The notes under the pieces are model-generated. The model did not search any database. It was not told the DNA's origin and worked only from the letters and a program-made list of their open reading frames with translations. Positions 10,704 to 21,964 of a stretch of 64,000 nt of DNA are shown one piece after another. The stretch comes from Mesotaenium endlicherianum. Taxonomy: Eukaryota; Streptophyta; Zygnematophyceae; Zygnematales; Mesotaeniaceae. Numbering within the stretch: the first letter of the stretch is position 1; each line of letters starts with the position of its first letter. The stretch spans positions 62,001-126,000 of the forward strand of contig WELA01002856.1 in the NCBI GenBank assembly GCA_009602735.1. Direction: 5' to 3'. Made by a program: the position numbers and the translations under genes.

Positions 10704-13700
10704 TTAGGTGTTGGAGGCAGTAGTGAAAGTGCATACGCGCTTTTTAGGAGGCACATTTTGCTCCCCCCCGTCCACGATGGAGTTGGCGTTCAGCAAGGGG
10801 GATGACTTGCATTGTCCCAGAGAAGCGGCCAATGATGATGCAGAACGGCGGTAGGGCATAAAGCCAGCAGCGGCTCCTGTAGCTGCTGCCGCCACCGTGC
10901 TGATTGCAAAGCGCATCTTTGAGAGCCGCTGCAGCACCCAGCCACGTGTACACACCTTCATTCATGTCAGCTCCAGCTGATGCTGAGGACAGTTTGAAGC
11001 GAGGCAGGATGGAGTGACAAAGGGAAGAAAGGGGAGGGTGGGGGGAAGGGAGGCAGTGGAGTGTACCTCGCGATGCGCCTCATGCTCGCCTCCCGGCGCT
11101 GCCCACGGCCCCTGCAACCCGTGGTGCTCCACCATGTCATCATCATCGTCACTGCTGCTGCTGCTGCTGCTGTTGCTTCTGCTTCGCTTCCTCCTCCTAC
11201 TATCTTTGGGAGATGTGGGGAGCGGTTTCACTGCGCCACACCCCGCGGACCTTGGGCTCGGAGCGGCAGCAGCAGCACCGGGGTGCCTGCTGTTATGGGG
11301 ACACGGGAGCAACAAGCCCGCAGATTTTGAAAATATCGCCTGCTTGCCTCCCACTGACGGCACATGCTCCTCCTCTGCCTCCTCCTTCTGCTCCTCCTGC
11401 GCGTCTGGAGTGAGGTCTTCCTCACCCAATGATGGAGCCAGCACTTGCGCCGGTGCCACACTTGCGGGTGCGCCGCCCAGGTTAGGGCTAGGGGTAGGGC
11501 TCTGAGACTTGTTGCTGCTGCCTCCTCCTCCACTGTGGTAGTGGTAGTGATAGTGGTGATGCACATTCGCCTCCTCGCCCCCGGCAGATCGATCCTCCTC
11601 CTCTCCCTCCTCTTCCCTCTGCTGCTGCTGCAGGGGCGCGGCTGACGAGTGCGATGAAACACTGCGCTGCTGCTGCTTCTCCAGGCTGCCAGGGCTGCTA
11701 GTGGTGGTGCAGGTGGCTGCACACAATTGCACTCTCAGCTTGCGAGAGGCGGCAGCAGCTGCATGAGGAGCGGGGTGCACATTATCATCGCCGCCTGCCA
11801 CTGCACCCAAGGGGGTGGTGGGGGGCATATTCCGGTGGTGGTGGTGGTGGTGGTGGTGGTGGCCTTGCCCCTTCCCGGTGTGCTCTCCTTGCTCCTCCTC
11901 CTCCTCCTCTTCCGCTGCACTCCCGCCACATGCGGACGAGTTTGAGCTGGGCCCGCCTCCCCCGGAGTCATCCCCGTCTCCGTCCCCGCTGCCGCTGCCG
12001 CCTCCCTCTTCTGCATCGTCATGTGCCTTCATCGCATCTACATCCACATCCGCATCCACGCCGCTGCCATCCGCGGAGCCTGACAGCGCATGACACGCCT
12101 CCAGTTGCTGCTCCCCTGCTGCCGCCGCCGCTGCTGCCGCTCCCTCATCCACTTTCAACCTGGCCATGCCTGGCTGGTCAACGGGAAGAGGGGGCACATT
12201 CTTAGTGCTGCCCCTGAGTGAATGGCGGCTGGCACGTTCCCTCGAGGGCGGAAGTGCATCATCATCCTTGCCCTGCTGCCGGCTGCTGCTGAGAGTGAGC
12301 TCCTTCTTCATATTGGCACTGCGCTGCTGCTGCTCCTGCTCCTCCTGCGCCTTCTTTGCAAGGGAATTGACAACGGGCGCTACCAGCGTAGGAGTTGGCG
12401 TTGGCGTCGATTTCGACGATGCCATGGCCGCCGGTGATGACGATGACGCAACCAGAGACGGCGAAGAGTCCGTGCACGCTCCTCCACCACCACCACCACC
12501 GGGGCTGCTGCCGGCTGACGACCGCCTTGCCTTGAGCTCCTGCACTCATCTTGCACGGGAGGGCATGCTTTGCATCAGTACATGGCCTGCGAGCGGCCAG
12601 TCAGAGTGGCAGCCTGCAGCAGCATGGGGAAAGAGAGAGAGAGGGGCGAAAAGGGACTGGCAGGGAGGCAGGCTGTCTGACCTTGAGGCGCCAGGCTCTC
12701 TCCGCGCGCCGAGCCCCGCTTGCTCCACCTCCGCCTTCTCTCCTCCTAGCGAGGCCCGCCTCTGCAACCCCTGTTGCTGCTGCTGCTGCTTGGTCCTCAT
12801 CTGCTGCTGTCCACACTGTTTCTGGCCGGGGGCGGGGGGGGCTGTGGGGGGGCAGTGGTGCAGCCATGATAGGGAGGGCGGGAGCAACGTCTCCCCCCCA
12901 CCACGCGGAAGAGCCAGTAGTGGTGACGGGGCTCCTTGTCCACAGGGGCAGGCTAGTGGGAGCAGAGGGGGAGGGGGAGGCCAGGGAGCTGCTGCTGCTG
13001 CTGCTCAGCCAAGGCCCAAAGGAACTGCCTGGGCCTCCAGGGACAGATGGGGCAGAAGGGGCAGCAGGGGCAGGGGGGCCAGGAGGATGATGGTGATGGT
13101 GGTAGTGGTGGTGATGGCCCGTCTTGAGTGACAGCGCTGCTGCTGCTGCTGCTGAGGGGGGCGGGGGGAAAGGCCCCCCCTGGAACTGGTGGTGGTGGTG
13201 GTGGTGGTGGGCATTGCTCGGATGAGCCAGAGGGGCACCCCGCTGCTGCTGCTGCTGCTGCACCACGTGGCGGAGCGCAAAGGCAACATCGTGCTGGGGA
13301 TGATTGTGTCTGTGAGGCACGCGGTTGGCGTCCATCATCGCTGTCGGCACCATCAGCAGGCCCGGAGGACGCAGCAGGTTGAGAGTGGAAGCAGCCTCCT
13401 GGCGGCCGTAGCCGCCACCTGCGCCTCCTCCTCCACTCTCCGCCACAGAGATGCCCGACACAGCCTCCTCCGCATTACCGCCAGCAGCAGCAGCAGCTTC
13501 TCGTGCCAGGAAGCTCTCGTGGCGTGCCATCTGGTCCTGCTGCTTCTCTGCCGCTGCTTCTGCAGCGGCTGCCAACATAAAAGGGCCATCGCTTGCTGCG
13601 CGCCCCAGGGCAGCAAAGCCGAGCCTGCCTGGGGCGGGAGTGGCTCTGGTGGCCACGGGCACCACCACCGTTTGGCCAAACAGCTTCAGGCTGCCAGAGG

Positions 13701-15636
13701 ACGGCGACGATGCACCCCCACCCGCCAAGCTGAGGGTGAGGAGGGAGCTGCAAGGTGGAGCCGAGGTCGCTCTCTTCAAAAAGGGCTCCTGCTGCTGCAG
13801 CGCACAAGGGTAGTGCTGCTGCTGCTGTGGCGGCGGCAGCAGCGCCTGCGGCAAGGGTGCAGCATGGGGCGAGAACAAGGGCAGTGCGCACTGCTGCTGC
13901 TGCCGCCTACTCGCCTGCATGAGCAGAAGACACACATTCAGCTGTCAGCTACATCCCTTGACTCACAAAGTATTCGGCAGTGGTGAGATTTCTAAACCAT
14001 GAGAGACAGGGAGAAAAAAAAGATTGAAATGTGCCACAGCCACTCTAAGTGTCCCCAGGCATCAATCGCGTGCCCCAATAACTCAAGACTGCACGTCTGC
14101 GCGCACGTGCGTCCCTCTGGGTTGTGGGGACTGCACGCACAGACGGCTGTGAGTACAGTCAGATACAACTACTTTTTGAACTTCTTTAGATTAGCACGCA
14201 CACCCACACAAACATGTAGAAAAGAATGAATACTACACATGACAACGTGCACTTGCACAGGAACTTCATGCTGTAGGGTATCATGCCATGCACATCCACA
14301 CATCCACGAGATACTTGCGAACATCCATCTACGTACATATGTGCATGTTTGGAACTTAGACCAACAATCATAGGATTCAAAAGAGTACAGCTGCTGTCAC
14401 CTCTGCATGAATCTGACATGCAGCTCATGATCTTGCGGAAGGAAGGAAGCATACCAGGTGGTGGTGGTGGTAGTAAGGGTCTCCTCCGCCTCCAAAGGCA
14501 GCACCAAAGTCAGCAGTGGTAGTGGTGGTGGTGGTGCCGGATGACGCGCCTGGACTGGACGCCATGCAACCGAATGCGGCTGCTGCGAGGGCATGCGCCT
14601 GGGGCAGCTGCGGAGGAGGCTGCGCACTGCTGCTATCCGTTGGTGGCGCCTCGTCCGCACGCTCAACAGAGCCAGCTAGAGCAGCAACGGCAGCGGCAGT
14701 GGTAGCAGCAGCAGCAGCATTGTGGGCAGCCTTGCGCGGATATGGGTGGGACGGCTTCCTCTTGGGGCGCGGGGGCGGAATGTCGATCTCACTGATCCCC
14801 ACTGCTGCTGCCGCACTGGCCCCTCCTCCTGTACCTCCTCCAGCTCCACTGCTGCCCAGAGCATCCCTCTCGAGCTGCACCCCATTCAAGGACTTGCATC
14901 CAGTCAGCTCCCTACCTCCACGCACAGAAACCCGCCCTGCATGGCAAGAGGATGAGAGAGAGACAGGCAGCACAAGAGAGAGGGTGCACCTTGGAGAAGA
15001 ACTTCTGAGCATGGCTGCGAATCTGCACTGCTGTCTTGGACCCGATATGTTCTGCACAACAAGAGCGCCACAGTGCACATTAGAGCACAGCAAGACACGA
15101 CACAGGTAGCTACATCCCTTGCAGGAGGATACAGTTGCATCAAGCACAGCATCATGACATCTCGTGCATGCAACAGTGAATATACCTTCAATGCGACGCC
15201 AAGCACGACCATAAAGCTTCAGTGCTTCCAGGAACTTCAAGTGCTCCTCTTCTGTCCATCGCTCTCTCTGCTTAGTTATAGTGTAAGGCTTTCGAACCTG
15301 CCAAGAAGGCCCACCAACAGAGAACACGCGTCTCAGATAGTGTTTGCTCGTCACCAACATGGCACAGACAAAGCACCAGCCTGAACTGATGCGGCTAGAA
15401 CGATAACGGAGAAGCCACCGCCAGTAGAACACTACATCTAATTCGCTTCAGAGAGCACATGCCTAATTACCATTGAAAGAATCTTACAATAACGTCAATA
15501 TGAAAGAACAAGAAACCAGCAGGCAGTGATAGATCCCTACCTTCAGGGACAAATCGTCAACCGAAAGTGAACGCTCCATGCCGTGACTTTTGGTAGTCGA
15601 AGCAGCTACAGACGTATGTGGGTGGTACGAATACAT
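10704..15636 (-). CDS. LHY/CCA1/RVE-type MYB-related (SHAQKYF-class) transcription factor
   Basis: Seven coding exons, reading down the minus strand: 15636-15541, 15297-15186, 15051-14990, 14874-14455, 13914-12682, 12539-11067 and 10928-10704. All junctions are GT-AG and the frame is kept, giving about 1206 residues. [18 protein letters not shown] leads into the MYB repeat (residues about 43-90, RERWTEEEH...[20 protein letters not shown]) ending in SHAQKFF (82-88). [16 protein letters not shown] (123-138) is the CCA1/LHY/RVE1 signature. [10 protein letters not shown] (about 306) and the C-terminal GFMPYRR are further family blocks. Known role: dawn-phased repressors binding evening elements in plants. 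It is roughly twice LHY length owing to Ala, Gln, His, Ser and Asp/Glu tracts. The start is uncertain: ATG at 15636 is chosen, 15579 is an alternative, and an upstream exon joined at about 15709 is possible. Confidence 0.9.
11834..11862 (-). repeat. Trinucleotide repeat coding a His tract in the MYB gene
   Basis: GGT repeat on the plus strand (CAC codons on minus) coding nine histidines in exon 6. Similar His, Gln and Ala runs occur at about 13186-13210, 13240-13260 and 13135-13152. Confidence 0.9.
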
Positions 15637-18331
15637 ATTACTGCCTGAAGCCGAGGTTAAGATGTTTGAACCACTTGACTGCACCGGAGCAATGGGTGGC
15701 ACAAAGCTGCACCGATATTACTGAGGATTGGCTATTTCCTTCTGCACAATAATGTCGGTAATCATCTCCGTAAGCTGCCATTCAAGAGCCACGAGGAACT
15801 TGGAAGCCATGTACAAGGTACAATTACGTAATGCTCGAAAATAAACAAGATGGCTAACAATAGGACTTCTCGTGAACAACAAAAGAATGTAATACTGCTC
15901 ACATATGATCAACTACCGCAAGGTACAGCCAGCGACCCCTAATGCATCGCTTCTTGCGCTTGGTTTCTCGGATGTGACAAGACTGACCGGCTCATATGTT
16001 TACCATTTGAGGAAGAACGCTTATCAGAGGCTGTGACATCTGCACATGACCATCTGCATATGTAGTCGAGTGACATGTACGCCACCTACTTATCGTCTTG
16101 AACTACACAATACTCTCAAGAATGCATGTACTACCTCAGAATCTTGCTTGATTGAACAGAAAGTGTATGCGCTTAAGTTTATTCTTTGGAGTTTCAAAGA
16201 TTCCACACAAAACCTGTCAATGCGTCATAGATCCCGACTTGAATCCAAACCCCTAGTGTTGTTAACAAGAAAGTAAGACAAGAACAACCGTGCAATGGAG
16301 CAACATGTAAAATCACGCTCTCGAGAGACAGACCTAGGTGCAAAAAGCGACTATGGGCCAAATTGCAGTGAGGTGTGGGGGCTTGGGGCCAGGGCCCAGC
16401 AGACGAGGATGGAGGAACGAGCAGCTGGTCACTTTTTCCAACTTAACGGTGTCCACATAGTCTACAGGCGTGTAAAGGGTTGTTGGTCCCACGTGTGGGA
16501 AGACCTTGCCCGAGCTCCAAATTTGTGGCTGAGAGTTACTTTATGGGCGTATCCGACGTAAGCTACTTTTTCACTTTTTGCTCTAAAGTTTGTACTATAT
16601 GTACCCTAAAAGTGCATTCGTCAGAGACATGCTTGAAGGCAGCTGCTTTGAGGGGTATCTGTGGGCATCTGTGGGTATCTGAAGTTTGAACTACGAAAGA
16701 GTGGGGCAAGAGTGTAATCATCTGACAATATAAAAGAGTGGTACCAGCCAAAGGACTGGCTATGACAGCTCGTGTTCTTACTTCATGGGCCACATCTGGC
16801 CGTCCAAAATTCCTCATGCTGGGAAAGTACATAGCGCGAATATGATGGTGCTCTTGAAATCCCTCTTTTCACATGCTCGAAACCTCGAAGTGGCTGAAAG
16901 GCTTCATCGTCCACACTCCAGGGCCCAGGCCACTCCAGGCCCATCTAGGCCTGTCCGGGCTCTTCGGGCGGAGGGAATGCACCGTGACAAGCAGGCTTCC
17001 CGTTACTATCCGCCACAATCCGCTGCTGCATATTAGCGTATATGCTGCAAGTCACTGAAAGTACGCCGGTTGTAGGGGGTGATCCACTTGTTTTCCGTAA
17101 CATATATTTTCATGATCTAATTCTGTGCTTTTGGTCCTTACGTGACACAAGGGTGTCACATTCTATGCCAAGTGTCGAAACATTCAGACACTCTTTTGAA
17201 TAGGTTGGGCGAAGTCGACGAGATTGTGGCTAAGCTGGGCTACTTTTAGGTGGTCCATATTGCTCTTTACTGCACTTTACTGGGTCTTATCAACCCTATT
17301 CGGATACGCCCGTGGTCGTTTGCCGCCTCGCTTACACTCCTCTGCTCCGCTGACTATTCTGGGTCTTATCGATCCAAGATGATCCGAGATGGCTTTTGAG
17401 GCCAGATGAGGCTCGTCAGCCGCCACGGTTTTTAGCGTCGTTCGTCTCATCCATAATGATCTTGCACGATCCTCACGTTTGCCTCGGCACCTAATCCAAA
17501 TGCTCAAAGCAGCTCAAAGTTCATCTATTTTGAAGACACACAAGGAACTCCATAAGCACCAATAAGCACCATGAAGGGACATTTGTGGACTGCGGATCTC
17601 TTTAGTCTGGAGTCTGGACTCTGGAGTCTGGACTCTGGTGGTGTCTGGATACTGGGGTCGAGCAGGGTCGAGAGCAAGTCGAGACTCAACTTTCAAGTGA
17701 TGTCGAGCCGTCTTTGACTTTCGGAAAGCCGGAGCAGGTGGGAGATCTTTTGGCTTTGGCTTTTAACGGCTTCACAAACTTTCACGCACGGTCGGCTGAC
17801 AAACAAATGCGTGTAATTGTCGGTGAAAACATACACAACATCAAGATCCAAGTTCCAACTATCATATCTCGAAGCGGCAAGTCATCCCGTCCAATTCCGT
17901 CCTTGACCCTCTAATCTCCATTTTCACATCATCTAGCAGTGATTACCCATTAGCCAGAAAGTTCGTAGACTACCTTCCTGGACCGGTCTGAAAAGCGGTT
18001 AATGTCGTCAGGAATTGGTTGGTGAGTCTGGTCGACCGTTTTATGAGCGCTCAATAGGTTGCCAAATGAAGCAAAGTGAGCGTTCGACCAGTCTCTGACA
18101 GTAACCGACCACCGTGGGCACTTGTAAAAGATAGTAGATTGAGGTACGGGCAATGAAGGAAATAAAAACTTTAGGGCAAAATTGACGGCTTCGTCAAGTG
18201 TCGTCTGTCTCATTTTGTAGGTGCTTCTTCTCCACCAGGTACGCTTCACTGTGCTATTCGGAGAGAAGTGTTGTGGCCTGAGTGCTTCATTATGCTCAGT
18301 AGAGGTGTTTGTCTTTAAGCCTGCAGCAGGG
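15637..18331. other. Gene-poor spacer, nothing recognised
   Basis: 5' flank of the MYB gene followed by unassigned sequence up to the transposase start. Short open frames here lack similarity I recognise and look accidental. It contains a near-tandem ATCTGTGGGC/T repeat (about 16657-16682) and a 14-bp tandem repeat at 17604-17638. The left end of the Harbinger element should lie here, but I could not identify a terminal repeat. Confidence 0.5.
17604..17638. repeat. Tandem repeat, 14-bp unit, 2.5 copies
   Basis: AGTCTGGACTCTGG at 17611-17624 is repeated exactly at 17625-17638 and preceded by a half unit at 17604-17610. Confidence 0.9.
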
Positions 18332-19867
18332 ATGGCAGGATCGCGTCTCCTTCCAAACCTTCCCACCAGTGCTCTTCCCATGCTCGGGTATGCTGCCTGG
18401 CAAACCTTCCTTCAATTGTGTGATAGTGACGACGATGAACAGACGTGCATGAATGCGTACGACAGTGACGACAGCACAGACGAAACTTTAGACTTTCTGG
18501 GGTTTTACGACGCGGGTAGAAGGAATAGCGCGGACATGAACATGCCCCTGAGTAACATTATCTTCATAACAGCTTTCTTTGGTTATGAGTCTGACATTGA
18601 GGCTCGTATAGACCACTTGTTTCGCTCCATTCAGACGTCAGAGTGGTACATCAGACCCCGTTCCACTGATTGGAGTCAGGCTATCCAACACACAGTTGCT
18701 TTTCAAGATCCTGACCAGTGGATTCCCCTCTTCAGGGTCTCTGTTAAGTTTTGGGCTTCGCTTGTTGTGCTCCTAGAGCCCTTCCTTGCCACCCATACCC
18801 CGTATTGCTTCTCTGGCATACGCAACAGAGTGATAGATGTGCCCACAATGGTCTTGGTGTCGCTGTTCAAACTAGGGACAAGGATGACTTACCTAGCGTT
18901 ATCTGCACACTTTGGCCTAGGTGTCAACACAGTTTCAAATATTGTGCACAAGTTCACAGTCGCTGTCACTACCGAACTAGGGTCCTTTGTGAACATGCCC
19001 CGCCGTGGGCGTGCACTTCAGGCTTCTATAGAGGGGAATTTTAATGTCAGAGGTTTCCCCAACTGTGTTGGGTCCATTGATGTGTCCCACATAGAAATTC
19101 AGAGACCTAATTTAGGAGACCCCAGGGCCTACTGGGATCGTAATAGCAATTACAGTATCTGCCTGCAAGCTGTCGTTGGACATAATGCGTTCTTCTACGA
19201 TGTTGCTGTCGGAGCTGTGGACTCCATGCACGACATGCGCATTCTAAAGCGGTCATGGTTGGGAAAAAAGAACCAGCATGGGCGCAGGCTCTTTAGGGGG
19301 CCTGCTATTGTGCATGGTGACACACGTATCCCTCCTTACATTATCGGGGATGGAGGCTACTCCCTAGATCATTGGCTCGTCTCTCCCTACAGGAATAGTA
19401 TGGCAAACCCCCTCTGCGAAGAGCAGAAGCTCTTCAACACGGCCCTCTCTTCGACGCGCATGGTTGTGGAGAGGGCGTTTGGTATGTTTAAGTCTGTGTG
19501 GCGTATGTTCGGGGGTAGAGTGAATCACCCGTCCCAGGTAGGACGCTTAGAGCGACAGATACGCACCTGCTGCGTACTTCATAACATGCAAATAGTCATG
19601 AATGAAGACCCGCGGGCAATTGAGGANGTTGAGGATTGGCAGCGCTTGGATGGGATGCCCCTGTTGCCTCAGTTGCTGGCGGAAGGTGATGACGCGCTGC
19701 ATGAACATGATGATGGAGCCGGTGATGGTGGCGCAGATAACGACGACAGCGATGACGACGGAGATGTACCACTTGCAGACGAGGCTGCAGGTGCTGCCAT
19801 CAGGGAAGCACTGTTTGATTATCTAGGGTTTGGTGCAGTAGATGTAGGGTTTGGTCCAGATGTTTGA
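18332..19867 (+). CDS. PIF/Harbinger DDE transposase (nuclease)
   Basis: A single open frame of about 511 residues from ATG 18332 (open upstream to 18221 but without ATG). The Harbinger order is clear. A helix-turn-helix-like segment, YLALSAHFGLGVNTVSNIV, is followed by CVGSIDVSHIEI (catalytic Asp about 250), then IGDGGYSL (Asp about 340, the DxGY signature) and STRMVVERAFGMFKSVWRMF (Glu about 380), then LHNM. This is the DDE_Tnp_4 family that cuts and pastes PIF/Harbinger elements. The catalytic triad is intact. The C-terminus is Asp-rich. One N at 19627 lies in frame in a short duplicated stretch. Its usual partner, a Myb/SANT-like protein, is encoded at 25851-27797 on the other strand, so the two genes face each other. 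Confidence 0.92.
   Translation: MAGSRLLPNLPTSALPMLGYAAWQTFLQLCDSDDDEQTCMNAYDSDDSTDETLDFLGFYDAGRRNSADMNMPLSNIIFITAFFGYESDIEARIDHLFRSIQTSEWYIRPRSTDWSQAIQHTVAFQDPDQWIPLFRVSVKFWASLVVLLEPFLATHTPYCFSGIRNRVIDVPTMVLVSLFKLGTRMTYLALSAHFGLGVNTVSNIVHKFTVAVTTELGSFVNMPRRGRALQASIEGNFNVRGFPNCVGSIDVSHIEIQRPNLGDPRAYWDRNSNYSICLQAVVGHNAFFYDVAVGAVDSMHDMRILKRSWLGKKNQHGRRLFRGPAIVHGDTRIPPYIIGDGGYSLDHWLVSPYRNSMANPLCEEQKLFNTALSSTRMVVERAFGMFKSVWRMFGGRVNHPSQVGRLERQIRTCCVLHNMQIVMNEDPRAIEXVEDWQRLDGMPLLPQLLAEGDDALHEHDDGAGDGGADNDDSDDDGDVPLADEAAGAAIREALFDYLGFGAVDVGFGPDV
19627..19627. other. Single N at a short direct repeat (assembly join)
   Basis: TTGAGGA on the left of N and again just right of it. The transposase frame passes through unshifted. 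Confidence 0.7.
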
Positions 19868-20341
19868 GAAGGTTTCACTTTATTAGCACTTGCAAGCAGC
19901 TGTGCCCCTCACTGCATTTGTGACTCCGTACGATGCAAGCGACATGTACCTGCCTCACACGGCACCTGTTTCAAGGCATCTTACTGCTCACATAGCCTTC
20001 TTTGCAGTGTATATCTTGCATTCCACACTATAGCCATCATCCACCCACAGCTTGCACATTTATCTACTTGCGATGCAAAGTCTGGCTGGGAGCGTTTGTG
20101 CTTTATATGCATGCGCTCATAGTGTAGGTCCAGTTCTCCGTAATGCAGAACAGGTCCAGGTGCTGTCACATAGGACATCTTTAGATTTTGCCATTAAACA
20201 AACGTCATGTCTGTACACATATGCATGTGCTGCCATGCTTGTACACATATGCATGTGAACCCATGCTTGGTTAAACTATCATCTGGGTGATGTACATGTA
20301 GAGGTCCATCCCTATGACTGCATCCAGTACCTTGTGCGTCT
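19868..20341. other. Spacer with tandem repeat between transposase and methyltransferase regions
   Basis: No gene recognised. Contains the 28-bp tandem repeat at 20213-20268. The 3' ends of the transposase and of the minus-strand methyltransferase region meet here. Confidence 0.5.
20213..20268. repeat. 28-bp tandem repeat, two copies
   Basis: The unit beginning GTACACATATGCATGTG and ending CCATGCTT occurs at 20213-20240 and 20241-20268 with a few differences in the middle. Confidence 0.85.
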
Positions 20342-20866
20342 TTATGTGCAAACCTTCTCCACTACTGCCTTGTTAAAATATCTTCTAGGGTGCTTGTTAC
20401 CTCTCACCCACTGCAAGCCTTGTGAACCAACCAACAAATTCACATGCTTTGTGTTGCACACGTGCATGTCTAATCTGCCTCTATCCTTCTCTGCGAGCCA
20501 AGTATTGAACAAGTGAACTACTTCAGCACATCCCAGAGACTTTGCATTGCTCTCGTCTTTGATTTGCTCCTCCACAAACTCTCCAAAAAGTAACGCACAC
20601 TCTAAGGCCTTGCTAGTACCCACTTTGTACTCCTGCTCTCCTTTATGCAACCTCTCTAATGCGCGCCACTCATTGCTTGACAGCCGCCTTCTTTGGCTCC
20701 CACCAATGTCCACCTGCTCCCCACTCGTAGCAGTCAAATGAGACACGGCAGTGGCACGCAGGTGTGATCTGCATGCACACAATATACAAGTTTTAAGCCT
20801 GTTTGGAAGCTGAGATACCTTTCTCCAATCCTCGTCTGTCCTGTCTCGGTTGAACCACTGCACCAA
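20342..20866 (-). CDS. Unknown ORF, in frame directly downstream of the C5-methyltransferase
   Basis: About 174 open residues, in the same frame as the methyltransferase and separated from it only by one TAA and six codons. It has no ATG at its start. Contents include a basic first part (WFNRDRTDEDWRKV), CILCACRSHL and a later helical, charged part (EWRALERLHKGEQEYKV, LLFGEFVEEQIKDE). I do not recognise a family. Either the methyltransferase once had a longer C-terminal domain, or this is a separate exon or gene. A 53-bp GT-AG stretch inside (about 20770-20822) would shorten the frame if spliced, so I left it in. Confidence 0.4.
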   Translation of the reverse strand: MVQWFNRDRTDEDWRKVSQLPNRLKTCILCACRSHLRATAVSHLTATSGEQVDIGGSQRRRLSSNEWRALERLHKGEQEYKVGTSKALECALLFGEFVEEQIKDESNAKSLGCAEVVHLFNTWLAEKDRGRLDMHVCNTKHVNLLVGSQGLQWVRGNKHPRRYFNKAVVEKVCT

Positions 20867-20884
20867 TGCCCGCTTTCCTCTTGC

Positions 20885-21964
20885 TTATTCTTCAGGCGTG
20901 ACAGTCACTTCTGTGCCTGGCACTGCAGATACAGCGGTAGCCTCTACAATTGTGGAGTTCAGAGCCCGGTGAATGCGGCGTGCCCCGCTTTGCATCTGCC
21001 ACGCACTTTTGGGCCACTTTTCTGAGACCTGAAAGATGATGTCTTCCTTGTAGCTGTACTTCTCTTCATACATGTGCTCCACCTGTGAGGCTACCCAGTT
21101 TGCTAAGCCCACCGGTATGGCGTTCGCTAGATGGAGGAGTTGCTGTTTGGGATTATTCATTACGTCTGTCCAACCTGCAGGAAATCCTTGCAACATCTCA
21201 ACTTGAGCCACATTCAACAAGTGCAAGCGAGTGCTCCGCCCTGCCTCTTCCACAACAAGCATTCTGTCGCAATTACTACCTGTGAGGGTGGGGCACAGTC
21301 CATACGACTTGTGAGGACTGATCTCGTTCAAGCTGGTCACCCACACGCCTTCGTATTGTGACCTGCGTCGGAGCCTGAACACTGCACACCTGCAGTTGTC
21401 TGTGTTATTGCAACAGCCGTTGACGGGGAGAAGCACGTCCCTTGGGTCCCCGCACCTCATCGCAACGAGGATGAGCCTCTCTCTCCTCTGTGGCTGACCA
21501 AACGAGGCGCACTGAACACATCTATAAGCCCAGTTGTACCCCAACTCGTGAAGTGTTGTTGTTACGTCTTCAATATAAGGCCTACCGACGGATGTCACCC
21601 TACTTAATATGCCTGGAACATTCTCTAAGATTACCATGTTCACTTGTTGTCCTTCCAAAAGCCTCCACAAATGCTCGACCAAGCCAGTGCGTTCTAACGT
21701 GGCCGGTGCGCCCATTGTACTTGATCGGCTAGAGACGTCTTGGCACGGGAAACCTGCAAGGACTAAATCTGTAGCGGGCGGCAAATGAGACAGGCCGCTC
21801 ACGTCTGGCAGTATCTGAATGCGCGGAAACTTTTGCCTCAGCAACCTCCCACAATATTGGTCGCTTTCCACCATGAGAATAACATCGTGGCCTGCCTGCA
21901 TAAATGGAACTTCAAAGCCAGCTATTCCTGTGAATAAACTACAGATTCTCAGCGGTGGAGCCAT
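20885..21964 (-). CDS. Stand-alone C5 cytosine DNA methyltransferase, bacterial (Dcm-like) architecture
   Basis: An uninterrupted 359-residue frame from ATG 21964 (the frame extends upstream to 22048 but has no ATG there). All key motifs are present in order: I, SLFTGIAGFEVPF (residues about 9-21); acidic ribose-binding ESD (33-35); IV, GFPCQDVSS with catalytic Cys 74; VI, ENV (114-116); VIII, FGQPQRRERL (155-164); and IX/X, MLQGFPAGWTD followed by LANAIPVGLANW. The short variable region between VIII and IX (CCNNTDNCRC and after) would be the target-recognition part. There are no BAH, CXXC or chromodomain regions as in plant MET1/CMT, and no DRM circular order. It is thus closer to bacterial, viral or transposon-borne enzymes (inference). 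It lies 1 kb from the Harbinger transposase, tail to tail. All catalytic residues look intact. Confidence 0.9.
   Translation of the reverse strand: MAPPLRICSLFTGIAGFEVPFMQAGHDVILMVESDQYCGRLLRQKFPRIQILPDVSGLSHLPPATDLVLAGFPCQDVSSRSSTMGAPATLERTGLVEHLWRLLEGQQVNMVILENVPGILSRVTSVGRPYIEDVTTTLHELGYNWAYRCVQCASFGQPQRRERLILVAMRCGDPRDVLLPVNGCCNNTDNCRCAVFRLRRRSQYEGVWVTSLNEISPHKSYGLCPTLTGSNCDRMLVVEEAGRSTRLHLLNVAQVEMLQGFPAGWTDVMNNPKQQLLHLANAIPVGLANWVASQVEHMYEEKYSYKEDIIFQVSEKWPKSAWQMQSGARRIHRALNSTIVEATAVSAVPGTEVTVTPEE

Noticed and set aside
12166-13131. Long plus-strand open frame (321 codons) opposite the MYB gene
   Set aside because: It is the shadow of exons 5-6 on the other strand; trinucleotide repeats keep all frames open. 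The minus strand has family motifs and matching splice sites, this one has none.
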